Of a DNA stretch of 27,251 nt, positions 1 to 7,635 are shown piece by piece. Position numbers and translations under genes: made by a program. The notes below the pieces were generated by a model. It was not told where the DNA came from, did no database searches, and saw only the letters and a program-made list of their open reading frames with translations. The DNA comes from DATESZ01 sp035283845 (lineage in GTDB: Bacteria; Desulfobacterota; Syntrophia; Syntrophales; JACQWR01). The stretch spans positions 1 through 27,251 of the forward strand of contig DATESZ010000068.1 in assembly GCA_035283845.1 (NCBI GenBank), given 5' to 3'. Positions within the stretch are counted from its first letter, which is position 1. The number at the start of each line of letters is the position of its first letter.

Positions 1-1
1 G

Positions 2-133
2 GTCAACCTGGTAAAGATAAATTCCCTGAAAGATTATCAGCGGGCCATAGGCAAAGCAGGCAACAAGGAAGGCGTTGCACTCTTAATAAAAAGAGGTAAA
101 GCATCTCCTATGTTCGTGCCTATTCGTCCATAA
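2..133 (+). CDS. C-terminal end of a probable HtrA/DegP-type serine protease (partial)
   Basis: This is the last 43 codons of a gene cut by the left window edge, ending at TAA 131-133. The visible tail reads like the end of the second PDZ domain of Do-family periplasmic proteases: a 'SLKDYQRAI' helix, then a 'GVALLIKRG' strand, then a final 'MFVPIRP' strand, as in family members that end with a 'lllvrRg...fvalp' pattern. The protease domain and catalytic triad lie outside the window, so the assignment rests on the PDZ tail alone. Another PDZ-ending protein is possible. It is co-directional with the glycosylase gene 147 nt downstream and opposite to the rest of the window. Confidence 0.55.
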   Translation, partial: VNLVKINSLKDYQRAIGKAGNKEGVALLIKRGKASPMFVPIRP

Positions 134-164
134 CGGGAAGCGCGCTCTTTGCTGCAGTGAAGCT

Positions 165-258
165 CCCCGCCCACAGGGCGGGGCATCTTAAACAGCGTTG
201 AGGGGGATTGCATCCCCCTTACCCCAGCACCACATTCATCCCCGTCCACAGGACGGGG
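165..258. repeat. Cluster of three short perfect hairpins (REP-like palindromes)
   Basis: Three tight stem-loops stand in a row, each with an 8-bp perfect stem and a 3-nt loop: 165-183 (CCCCGCCC-ACA-GGGCGGGG), 201-219 (AGGGGGAT-TGC-ATCCCCCT) and 240-258 (CCCCGTCC-ACA-GGACGGGG). The first and third are two copies of one element 75 bp apart. They differ by a C-to-T change in the left arm that is matched by G-to-A in the right arm, so base pairing is preserved. Outer segments 161-168 (approximately AGCTCCC) and 267-274 (GGGAGCTT) are also complementary. The layout resembles REP/BIME-type intergenic palindromes or the ends of a tiny non-autonomous IS200/IS605-like element. No transposase is visible, so the origin is unresolved. 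Confidence 0.75.
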
Positions 259-280
259 TATCCTGCGGGAGCTTTTATAA

Positions 281-952
281 ATGGATGAATATAGAGATAT
301 CGCGTCTTACATCAGGCAGATATATCAATTGCTTGATGGTTACTTTGGGAATCTTTACTGGTGGCCTGCTGACACCCCTTTTGAGGTAGTAGTAGGCGCT
401 ATTTTAACGCAAAACACTGCATGGCGAAATGTCGTCACGGCCATATCAAAATTAAAAGACGCCAACATCCTCGCCCCCGAAGGTTTGTATCGTGTGGAAT
501 TGAGTACCCTGGCGACATTGATACGATCGTCAGGATATTATCGTGTTAAAGCCGTTAGACTGAAGGCCTTTGTCGATTTTTTGCATAAAGAACATGGCGG
601 TAGCCTTGATGCCCTTTTTGCCGGGGGGGTCTGGCAAATCAGGGAAAAATTGCTGCAGATCAATGGCATCGGCGAGGAAACGGCTGATAGTATATTACTC
701 TACGCTGGCCGAAAACCAGTCTTTGTAGTCGATGCCTATACAAAAAGGATATTAATTCGTCACGGCATTGTTAACGAAAATGCCGGTTACAGAAACATTC
801 AGCGCCTGTTTATGGCCAGCCTTCCCCAAAGCGTCCCCCTGTACAACCAGTACCATGCCCTCCTGGTGAATACGGCGAAGCATTTCTGTACAAAAAAGAG
901 TCTCTGCGGAGAATGCCCACTTAGGGGTCTCGCAGCCTCCGCGCTGTTATAA
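281..952 (+). CDS. Endonuclease III-related DNA glycosylase (HhH-GPD, MagIII-like)
   Basis: This 223-aa base-excision-repair glycosylase should cleave damaged (probably alkylated) bases from DNA. An N-terminal 'TPFEVVVGAILTQNTAW' block (residues 32-48) matches the endonuclease III/MagIII fold. A helix-hairpin-helix 'INGIGEETAD' lies at 127-136, and the catalytic Asp is D151 in 'VVDAYTKR'. The lysine that gives endonuclease III its lyase activity is replaced by E133, which fits a monofunctional glycosylase. Only three of the four usual Fe-S cysteines are present (C203, C209, C212); the expected fourth position (218) is Ala. The ATG at 281 follows a GGGAG ribosome binding site at about 267-271, inside one arm of the upstream inverted repeat. 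It converges with the response-regulator gene, with the parS palindrome between them. Confidence 0.88.
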   Translation: MDEYRDIASYIRQIYQLLDGYFGNLYWWPADTPFEVVVGAILTQNTAWRNVVTAISKLKDANILAPEGLYRVELSTLATLIRSSGYYRVKAVRLKAFVDFLHKEHGGSLDALFAGGVWQIREKLLQINGIGEETADSILLYAGRKPVFVVDAYTKRILIRHGIVNENAGYRNIQRLFMASLPQSVPLYNQYHALLVNTAKHFCTKKSLCGECPLRGLAASALL

Positions 953-966
953 TAAGAGCAAGCCTG

Positions 967-1018
967 GGGCTTTGTACGAAGCCCGTACGAGCCTGTCTGC
1001 GTGTAACGCACGGGCAGA
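967..1018. other. Two hairpins downstream of the glycosylase gene
   Basis: GGGCTT (967-972) and AAGCCC (979-984) form a 6-bp stem with a 6-nt loop. An imperfect second stem pairs about 992-1001 with 1007-1018 around a TGCG/CGCA core. Neither is followed by a clear T-run on either strand, so they are not convincing intrinsic terminators. They may help end transcription between the two convergent genes. Confidence 0.35.
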
Positions 1019-1025
1019 TAAAGCC

Positions 1026-1065
1026 AAAGATAAGTCATGTTTCACGTGAAACATGACTTATCTTT
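1026..1065. repeat. Perfect 40-bp palindrome between convergent genes
   Basis: Twenty-base arms meet between 1045 and 1046 with no spacer and no mismatch; the next pair (1025/1066) fails. The centre is the parS-like 16-mer. The left half lies outside the response-regulator gene, while the right half encodes its last codons and stop, with TGA read at 1044-1042 on the minus strand. In RNA from either gene the arms could fold into a long hairpin followed by a short U-run (TTTT at 1063-1066 on the plus strand). It could therefore also act as a bidirectional terminator, although the stem is AT-rich. Confidence 0.95.
1038..1053. other. parS: parS centromere site (ParB binding)
   Basis: The 16-mer TGTTTCACGTGAAACA matches the chromosomal parS consensus TGTTNCACGTGAAACA at every defined position and is itself a perfect palindrome. 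ParB (Spo0J) loads on such sites, spreads with CTP and works with ParA and SMC to segregate origins. With only one free base, an exact chance match in a window this size is very unlikely. parS sites usually lie in the origin-proximal part of the chromosome, which would place this ribosomal cluster there. No parA or parB gene is in the window, so function is inferred from sequence alone. Confidence 0.85.
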
Positions 1066-2430
1066 TCGCAGCCGATATCTGATCATCTTCATTTGTAAGC
1101 CCTTTCTGCTTAAACCCAATTGTGCAGCGGCCCTGGTTACATTGCCCCCGCATTCTCCCAATACCCGGACGATTACCTGTTTTTCTATCTCTTCCTTCTG
1201 ATCCCTCAGGATACTTCCAAATGCCTTATGTGGCGCTTCCCTCTGCAGGGGCGTCGCAGGGCGGCAAACAACAACCCGCAAATCTTCAGGCATATTCTCA
1301 AGAGTAATCATGTCTTCTTTAGCTATCAGTACCAGTCTTTCTGAAATGTTTTCCAATTCCCTGACGTTGCCGGGCCAATCATAAGATGCGAAACATTCCT
1401 GCACTAAAGGGTCAATTCCTTTTACACACTTGTTAAATTTTTTATTAAATTTACGGATAAAATATTCCGTCAGGGGCAAAATGTCTTCCTTTCTGTTCCT
1501 TAAAGGCGGTATGGGTATGGGAAAGACATTCAGCCGATAGAACAGGTCGTCCCGGAATCTCCCGTCCCTAACGTCCTGAAAAAGATTCCTGTTCGTGGCC
1601 GTTATCAGACGGACGTCGACCTTAATGGTCCGTAATCCCCCGACTCTCTCAAATTCCTGCTCCTGAATGACTCTGAGCAGCTTAACCTGCATATCTTTCG
1701 GCAGTTCGCCTATTTCGTCAAGAAATAGCGTCCCTCGGTGAGCCAGTTCAAACTTGCCTGGTTTGGTAACGACCGCGCCGGTAAAGGCGCCTTTTTCGTA
1801 ACCGAAGAGCTCACTTTCCATCAGATGTTCAGAAATAGCGGCGCAATTGATCTTTACAAAAGGATTGAGGCGTCGGTCGCTGTTTCTATGAATGGCGCCG
1901 GCAATAAGTTCCTTTCCTGTGCCGGTTTCTCCGAAAATAATCACGACTGTCGCCGTCGGCGCCACTTGTCGTATCATGTCGTATACGGCGCGCATACCTT
2001 CACTGCAGCCCATGATTCCGTTCCGTTCCGCTTCTTCAGGACTAAGGGAGACCTCCCCTTCATTCAAGGTCCGTGTCTTGACGGCCTTATGGATCACGTT
2101 TTTCAATTCTTCCTGTTCAAAGGGCTTGGTAATGTAATCGAAGGCGCCTTTTTTCAGGGCATCTACCGCGGTGGCAATCGTACCATGGGCGGTAACGATA
2201 ATAACCGGCGTGAAAGGATAATCCTGCGCCACCTGAGATAAAAGTCCCATGCCGTCAAGATTAGGCATTTTCAGATCCGTAATCACAGCGGCACACTCCT
2301 CTTCCTTTAGAATTTTCAACGCCTTCGCTCCGTCTGAGGCTGTAGTCACATCAAAACCTTCCTTTTTGAGCATAGCGCTCAATACTAACCGCATATTCAA
2401 TTCATCATCAACAACTAAGATTTTATACAT
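1042..2430 (-). CDS. NtrC-family sigma54-dependent response regulator
   Basis: This 462-aa protein has the three classical parts of an enhancer-binding activator. The receiver domain (about 1-120) has phospho-acceptor D52, acidic pocket D8-D9 and K102. The AAA+ domain (about 138-370) has Walker A 'GETGTGKE' (167-174), the sigma54-contacting loop GAFTGA (214-219), Walker B 'LFLDEIGE' (235-242) and 'FRDDLFYRL' (292-300). A Fis-type helix-turn-helix follows near the C-terminus ('NVTRAAAQLGLSRKGLQ'). All catalytic motifs are intact, so it should activate sigma54 promoters after phosphorylation. The partner is almost certainly the kinase 57 nt upstream. The C-terminal residues KDKSCFT and the stop are written in the parS palindrome. 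I see no convincing -24/-12 promoter in this window, so its targets are unknown. Confidence 0.95.
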   Translation of the reverse strand: MYKILVVDDELNMRLVLSAMLKKEGFDVTTASDGAKALKILKEEECAAVITDLKMPNLDGMGLLSQVAQDYPFTPVIIVTAHGTIATAVDALKKGAFDYITKPFEQEELKNVIHKAVKTRTLNEGEVSLSPEEAERNGIMGCSEGMRAVYDMIRQVAPTATVVIIFGETGTGKELIAGAIHRNSDRRLNPFVKINCAAISEHLMESELFGYEKGAFTGAVVTKPGKFELAHRGTLFLDEIGELPKDMQVKLLRVIQEQEFERVGGLRTIKVDVRLITATNRNLFQDVRDGRFRDDLFYRLNVFPIPIPPLRNRKEDILPLTEYFIRKFNKKFNKCVKGIDPLVQECFASYDWPGNVRELENISERLVLIAKEDMITLENMPEDLRVVVCRPATPLQREAPHKAFGSILRDQKEEIEKQVIVRVLGECGGNVTRAAAQLGLSRKGLQMKMIRYRLRKDKSCFT

Positions 2431-2487
2431 AATTATAATCCACCATTTGTAAAAACATTAGAGTCTTTCCCCTCTTTCTAAACCTTT

Positions 2488-4032
2488 TCATGCCTGCCTT
2501 ACCTGCTGAACACTTCCTATCCTGATGTAAAAAATCGTTCCCAGACTGGGAATTGATTTGACACGTATATAACCGCCGTGATTTTTAATGATTCTCTGAC
2601 AAACAGCCAATCCCAGTCCTACGCCCCGTTCTTTAGTGGTAAAGAAGGGTTTGAAGATGTTTTTCATATCTTCTTTTTTAATGCCCTTACCAGTATCCTG
2701 GATCAGTATGCCGACTCCTTCCGTCGTTTCACCGGCAAATCTTGTTTTCGACGTTCTGATTCGCAGCGTCCCTCCCTCAGGCATAGCATCTATAGCATTA
2801 AAAGCAATGTTAAGTATAACCTGAATGATTTGCTCCCCATCAACCACCAGGTTTCGGATTTTTGGATTCAAATCCATTTCTAAAGTAATGTTTCCACAAA
2901 CTTTATTCGCCTTTATTATGGATACGGCCCTTTCGACAATAACATTTATGTCCTGTGCTTTTAAGTTGATCGTATGCGGCTTTGCATAATCGAGAAATTG
3001 TGAAACCACGCTGTTCAATCTATCCACTTCCTCAATAATGACATCAAGAAGTCTCTTGTTTTCCGCTATGTCCGTTTCGGACATCAGATATTGGGCGGCG
3101 CCTTTAATAGAGCCAAGAGGGTTTCTGATCTCATGGGCAAATACTGGCGCCATCTCTTCCAATAACAGCGCCCTCTCCTTTTCCAGTTTGACGTCGAGAG
3201 CATAAAGCGAGGTAAATACATCCTTGCTTTCCGGATAGATCGTGCTGAAAATTTTTTCCAGGATTATCCTGAAGGGCGAGATGGAAATAACGATAGTAAA
3301 GCAGGCCACCAAAACATGCGTAAAGGGGAGCCGGGCAGTACGGCCGAATAACCCGATCACCAGATAAAACAACACAACGGCAAATGCGGTGATAATTGAA
3401 ACGACGAGGGCTTTGGCCATGAGCTCGTGCAACTCCGTCAGATGCGGATAAGCGATAATCAGAAGGATAAAATAAAGCAAGGCGGCAACCACGAGATTGG
3501 ACAGAGGCGGAAAACCAAAGCCGTAATAATAAAAAACATCGAAAGCGCTCAGCAACATCGCTATGGGAAAGGCAATGGCCAGATATCCCATGCGCCTTTT
3601 TTCCACGCCATCCGCTATGTTCCTGATATAGGCAATAAGTGATAAATAGCTGAGACCAATGACATAAGCAATATAGAGGTTAAGCAAAATATTCAAATAA
3701 GGAAAGCGATATAAGGGTGTAAAAAAAATGAGTGCGATAGCCAGGCTGAAGAGTGCCGTGGAAGCAATGTCATCTTTAGAAAATAAAGTCCGATTCTTGA
3801 GGAAATAGCGGCAGAACCTGATCACAAGAGGCGGAATGGAGATTAGTCCCAAGTTTTCAATAAGACTGATAAACTCGATTCCCAATACAGCGTGGACAAA
3901 GACGCCCGCCTTATGAACAAAGACGGCCAGACATAAGGCGGCAAAAGACAGCTGAACCGGATCGGTTTTTTTATGAATAATCAAAGATATGGCGATAATC
4001 AAGCTTACTGCCGCTAATGTGAAAATCTCCAT
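2488..4032 (-). CDS. NtrB-like membrane sensor histidine kinase
   Basis: The 514-aa protein begins with about 250 residues of hydrophobic helices (eight or nine spans by eye), with no obvious periplasmic domain, PAS or GAF. The signal is therefore probably sensed in or at the inner membrane. The HisKA domain holds the phospho-accepting H300 in 'FAHEIRNPLGSIKG'. The ATPase domain has an N box ('NIAFNAIDAM', 408-417), G1 ('DTGKGI', 446-451), an F box ('FKPFFTTK', 460-467) and G2 ('GVGLGLA', 470-476). The kinase core is of the NtrB/AtoS/ZraS class, which pairs with NtrC-type regulators, as encoded next. A possible promoter lies just upstream (4076-4104). I see no clear Shine-Dalgarno before ATG 4032. 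Confidence 0.93.
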   Translation of the reverse strand: MEIFTLAAVSLIIAISLIIHKKTDPVQLSFAALCLAVFVHKAGVFVHAVLGIEFISLIENLGLISIPPLVIRFCRYFLKNRTLFSKDDIASTALFSLAIALIFFTPLYRFPYLNILLNLYIAYVIGLSYLSLIAYIRNIADGVEKRRMGYLAIAFPIAMLLSAFDVFYYYGFGFPPLSNLVVAALLYFILLIIAYPHLTELHELMAKALVVSIITAFAVVLFYLVIGLFGRTARLPFTHVLVACFTIVISISPFRIILEKIFSTIYPESKDVFTSLYALDVKLEKERALLLEEMAPVFAHEIRNPLGSIKGAAQYLMSETDIAENKRLLDVIIEEVDRLNSVVSQFLDYAKPHTINLKAQDINVIVERAVSIIKANKVCGNITLEMDLNPKIRNLVVDGEQIIQVILNIAFNAIDAMPEGGTLRIRTSKTRFAGETTEGVGILIQDTGKGIKKEDMKNIFKPFFTTKERGVGLGLAVCQRIIKNHGGYIRVKSIPSLGTIFYIRIGSVQQVRQA

Positions 4033-4075
4033 GTTGTGCCGGCTGCCGTTCGGGTTTTATATTACTTTGCAGGCG

Positions 4076-4104
4076 ATGTTATAGATAACGTATAGTTAAG
4101 TCAA
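4076..4104 (-). promoter_or_regulatory. Candidate sigma70-type promoter for the two-component pair
   Basis: In the 88-nt gap after lptD the minus strand carries TTGACT (4104-4099). It also carries either TATAAC (4083-4078, spacer 15) or TAACAT (4081-4076, spacer 17). The -35 match is good; no single -10 is ideal in both sequence and spacing. If real, it gives a 5' leader of roughly 35 nt and separates the kinase/regulator unit from lptD. Confidence 0.45.
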
Positions 4105-4120
4105 GAATATCTCGGTGAAC

Positions 4121-6292
4121 TTATTTCCCCCCCACACTGCCCAGACCGTTAAGAGAAAAGGATAGCATGAAAGTACGGTCGTTGGCATCATCGGCGTAGC
4201 TTAAACCGATGCTCCAGCACTGGCGATGATAATTGAAGCCCAGGGTATTTCTCATATATTTCTTGTCAAATTGATTTCTTTTCAGTTCATAGGACGTATC
4301 GATGGTTTTTGTCAGAACAGCCTTTAGAGAAAGATTAATTTCTTCTAATAAATCCCTGGTATAGCGGTAATCGACAGACGCCGAATTTCCCTGCGCACCG
4401 GAAAGCTTTAGATCATAGTTGGTCTTTTCCCACCTTCCTGAATTCACATTCAGCCTGTTCCGGACATAAAAGGCAAAATATTGAAGGGGTTTTACTAAGT
4501 CAAGTTCCATATCGATATCGCCAAAGGGGCGTTTACTATCCGATCCGGATGAATTTTTTCTTGCCTCCCTGATGTCGAAACTCTCGGCCAGCTTGAAGCG
4601 CAGTATTTCTACGTAGCTTATCGCGCCATCCTTGCCCTTTAACCTTGCCACAAGCGTATTGGTTAAGGCCGCTGTCACAGCATTTTTCTCGTCAACCCGG
4701 CCTGCAAAATTCGGCAGATCGTCCTGATCGAAATAGGGGACGTAGTCATAAACCAGTTCCGGTTTTATCTCATGCCTGATCTTTTCGATGCTTTTACCCG
4801 ACACGGTGAAATCACGGAAAACAGACGTAGTCATATTTGTACTTAGGCGATAGGTGGAACGGTGGCCGCGTTTATCGGAATCTGAAAAAGGATCATCATC
4901 ATTCCTTTCCCAAAAGGTCCCTCTGACCTCTGCCTCGGGTGTGAAACGGAAATAGCCGCCTGCATCAAGGGGAAGGGAAATGGCCGGCTTAAGTTCCACA
5001 AGGTTTCCCTTCTGCCCATCTTTCCTGTAATCCCCGCTATAGGAGGCGCTTAAATCAATGTTAAACGGTGTGCCAAATAATGATTGTTTTGCCCCTGTCA
5101 ACGTTATTTCAGGATATTTTTGCACCGTCGCCCCGTTTGACGGACTTGTCAAATCATCGGTATATCCAATGAGAGCAGTAAGGTTATACAGGGACCAGTC
5201 TTTGACCAGACGGACTCTGGAATCTAGCGCTCCCAGCGAATCGTCGGCAATAAAGGATATTTTTTTAAACTGCTCCTCGGCATTTACTGAATAATGATCA
5301 CGATAGTAATTATGGGAGGCAAAATCCTTAAAATACCAGTTGTCCGATACCCTTACAATATCGGCCCGCATGTATAAATCAGACCCGAAAGCCGTATAGT
5401 TCTGAAAATAAAAAGACCATCTGTTCTGAGACGATTGCCAGTCCCTGGCAATATCACCCGTTCTCTCCGTTATCCTTACAGCGTCGCGGAGGTAATCGCC
5501 ATAAATACTGCCGTAGGAATCTTTACTGAGGAAGTACCTGAACTCCACGCCCTCCTTAAATCCCCTTTTATCCATGTAGCGTTGATAAAAAGTGGCATCG
5601 GCTGTTGTTGATATGGCAAGGTAGAAAGGAAGCTCCACATCCCACCCTAATTTATCCCGCGAGTAGGCGAAACGTGGAAAAAGGAAACCCGTCTGGCGCG
5701 TCGTTTTAGCAGGGAATATCATGTAGGGAACATACAAAAGGGGGATATCTTTGACGAAAAACTTCCCGCCCTTTATCGTTCCGTAACCGTCGATAGTTAA
5801 ATCAGCTTCCCGGCCCTTCAGTCGCCAATCCGGCGAAGGTCCGTCACAGGTGGTCACGCATGCGTCTTTAAATCTGTAGTTAGATTCTCCTGTTTTTTCT
5901 ATTTTATCGCCCTTCAAATAGAAATGGTTCCTGGCGATGAACATTTTTCCCGAATATACGACGCCGGTGTTGGACGCGACATTAAACTCCATCCTGTCCC
6001 CTTCCAGGACGTCGTTGTCTGTCGTGACCATGACCTGACCTTCTGCGGTGGCAATATTTCTCCCCTTTTCCATAACTACGGAATCGGCTTCTAGCGTTCC
6101 CCAGGAAAATATAACAATAGCATGACCTTTTGCGATATAAGTATCACTTTTACGGTCATAGGAAATACTGTCCGCTTCAATTGAGATCGGCCCCTTGGCA
6201 AGCCTGCTTTCAAGAGCAAAAACGGGACACAGGAAAACAAAAAAAACCAGCAGCAGTAAACAAGGGAAATACAAGGGGAACAATCTTCTCAT
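4121..6292 (-). CDS. lptD: LPS-assembly outer-membrane protein LptD
   Basis: This 723-aa protein is the beta-barrel that, with the lipoprotein LptE, inserts lipopolysaccharide into the outer leaflet of the outer membrane. A signal peptide (residues 1-26, cleavage probably after 'PVFA') precedes an LptA-like beta-jellyroll (about 33-130, 'GPISIEADSISYDRKSD...AKGHAIV'). The conserved 'ACVTTCDG...PDW' segment follows (144-156), then the long barrel. Cysteines C145 and C149 with a single late cysteine C692 could make the inter-domain disulfide; E. coli uses two adjacent late cysteines. A GAGGAA ribosome binding site lies about 9 nt before ATG 6292. It follows folC by 49 nt, probably in one transcript. 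Its presence shows a diderm, LPS-making host. Confidence 0.93.
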   Translation of the reverse strand: MRRLFPLYFPCLLLLVFFVFLCPVFALESRLAKGPISIEADSISYDRKSDTYIAKGHAIVIFSWGTLEADSVVMEKGRNIATAEGQVMVTTDNDVLEGDRMEFNVASNTGVVYSGKMFIARNHFYLKGDKIEKTGESNYRFKDACVTTCDGPSPDWRLKGREADLTIDGYGTIKGGKFFVKDIPLLYVPYMIFPAKTTRQTGFLFPRFAYSRDKLGWDVELPFYLAISTTADATFYQRYMDKRGFKEGVEFRYFLSKDSYGSIYGDYLRDAVRITERTGDIARDWQSSQNRWSFYFQNYTAFGSDLYMRADIVRVSDNWYFKDFASHNYYRDHYSVNAEEQFKKISFIADDSLGALDSRVRLVKDWSLYNLTALIGYTDDLTSPSNGATVQKYPEITLTGAKQSLFGTPFNIDLSASYSGDYRKDGQKGNLVELKPAISLPLDAGGYFRFTPEAEVRGTFWERNDDDPFSDSDKRGHRSTYRLSTNMTTSVFRDFTVSGKSIEKIRHEIKPELVYDYVPYFDQDDLPNFAGRVDEKNAVTAALTNTLVARLKGKDGAISYVEILRFKLAESFDIREARKNSSGSDSKRPFGDIDMELDLVKPLQYFAFYVRNRLNVNSGRWEKTNYDLKLSGAQGNSASVDYRYTRDLLEEINLSLKAVLTKTIDTSYELKRNQFDKKYMRNTLGFNYHRQCWSIGLSYADDANDRTFMLSFSLNGLGSVGGK

Positions 6293-6341
6293 TTTCAGCC
6301 GTTCCTCAGGTTAAGTAAAAGGGGATCATAATTTCAGTTAT

Positions 6342-7595
6342 TTACATTTGAGAAAAGGCCATTTTAATCTCTCCAACAAGGTAAAGCGAACCGGTCACAC
6401 AGATAAGATCGTCCCTGCCGGCCAGGCACAAGGCCCTTTTGAGAGCCTGTCCAGTCTGTTCTACAACCTCCACGTAATCATTATAGAGACTTGCAATGCT
6501 CGCCAACTCTGACGTAGAAACGGCCCTTTCCGATTCAGGTCTGGTAATGATGATTCTATTCGCCAGGGGAGCAATTTTCTTCAGCATGAGCGGGAAGTTC
6601 TTATCAAGCAACACGCCAAAGACAAGTATCAAATTCCTGTAGGAGAAATCGCTTTTTAGGGCCCGGCAAAGGACGGAGATCCCTGCTGGATTGTGGCCGC
6701 CGTCAACGATCAGTCTGGGAGCAGACTGAAGAATCTCGAGACGGCCCTCCCAGTGCGTTTTTTGCATTCCCCCGTAAACGTGACTGTCGTTAATAACAAA
6801 GCCGCTGTTTATCAGTATTTCTATGGCAGCAAGGGCAAGGGCGGCATTTTCAATCTGGTGCTTACCTGGAAGAGAGCAATTCAGTCCTTTATAATTTTTG
6901 CTGATTCCACGATAATCAAAGACTCCGTTCCCATGACGCCTCGTTCTTATATGCTCCCCGAGCCGGTAAAACTTCGCCTTTCTTTCCCTGCATGTCTCAT
7001 CAAAAATCTCCAGAACCGGTTTCTGTTTTGCCGCCGTGATGCATACACCTTTGTTGTTGATAATCCCCGCCTTTTCCCGCGCTATGTCTCTCAGCCGATT
7101 CCCCAGATATTCACGGTGCTCAAGAGAAATGTTTGAAATTACGGAGGCAACAGGCTTTACCACATTGGTGGCGTCGAGTCTCCCACCCAATCCTACTTCC
7201 AGGACGGCGATGTCCACCTTCATGCGGCAAAAATGCAGAAACGCCACTGCCGTTAGAACTTCAAAGTAGGTAACGTCCTCCCTTACATGCCCTCTTACCT
7301 CGTCGATGAGGGCATCCAGTGCCTCCCCTGTTATCATTTCCCCGTTGATGCAGATCCTTTCCCGCAGATCTACCAGATGCGGCGAGGTATAAATGCCGGT
7401 GCGGTAACCGGCTTCGCGGAGAATGGAAGCTGTCATTGCCGCAATGGAACCTTTGCCGTTGGTGCCGCCTATTAAGACACTGGCGTATACGTTTTGGGGA
7501 TTTTGCAAATACTCAAGGAGGCGCGTAACCGGAGCGAGACCGAGACGGATAACGGAAACGTTTAACTGGGAAAGATATTCACGGGGGGATATCAT
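6342..7595 (-). CDS. folC: Dihydrofolate synthase / folylpolyglutamate synthase
   Basis: FolC adds glutamate to dihydropteroate and then extends the polyglutamate tail of folates, in the cytoplasm. With the ATG at 7595 the protein is 417 aa, a normal length. It shows the P-loop 'GTNGKGS' (44-50), 'SPHL' (71-74), 'GLGGRLDATN' (135-144), 'REKAGII' (173-179), 'WEGRLE' (282-287) and the C-terminal domain motif 'DGGHNPAG' (298-305). The frame is open further upstream to GTG 7676 and ATG 7664, inside the 3' end of the preceding hydrolase gene. I prefer 7595 because the P-loop then falls at the usual distance from the N-terminus. No candidate start has a strong Shine-Dalgarno, so the start is uncertain. 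Confidence 0.93.
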   Translation of the reverse strand: MISPREYLSQLNVSVIRLGLAPVTRLLEYLQNPQNVYASVLIGGTNGKGSIAAMTASILREAGYRTGIYTSPHLVDLRERICINGEMITGEALDALIDEVRGHVREDVTYFEVLTAVAFLHFCRMKVDIAVLEVGLGGRLDATNVVKPVASVISNISLEHREYLGNRLRDIAREKAGIINNKGVCITAAKQKPVLEIFDETCRERKAKFYRLGEHIRTRRHGNGVFDYRGISKNYKGLNCSLPGKHQIENAALALAAIEILINSGFVINDSHVYGGMQKTHWEGRLEILQSAPRLIVDGGHNPAGISVLCRALKSDFSYRNLILVFGVLLDKNFPLMLKKIAPLANRIIITRPESERAVSTSELASIASLYNDYVEVVEQTGQALKRALCLAGRDDLICVTGSLYLVGEIKMAFSQM

Positions 7596-7635
7596 GTCGT
7601 CAACGGTTAGTATATTGCCCAGCCGAATTTTCTCA

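Noticed and set aside
165..258. CRISPR array
   Set aside because: There are only two similar repeats, both palindromic and short, with another hairpin as the 'spacer' and no cas genes.
1738..2241. 167-codon open frame on the plus strand
   Set aside because: It lies entirely antisense to the AAA+ part of the NtrC-type regulator, whose motifs are intact; the translation resembles no family.
1042..4120. sigma54 (-24/-12) promoter controlling the two-component genes
   Set aside because: I found no TGGCA-N-TTGC arrangement at the right spacing in the kinase or regulator leaders.
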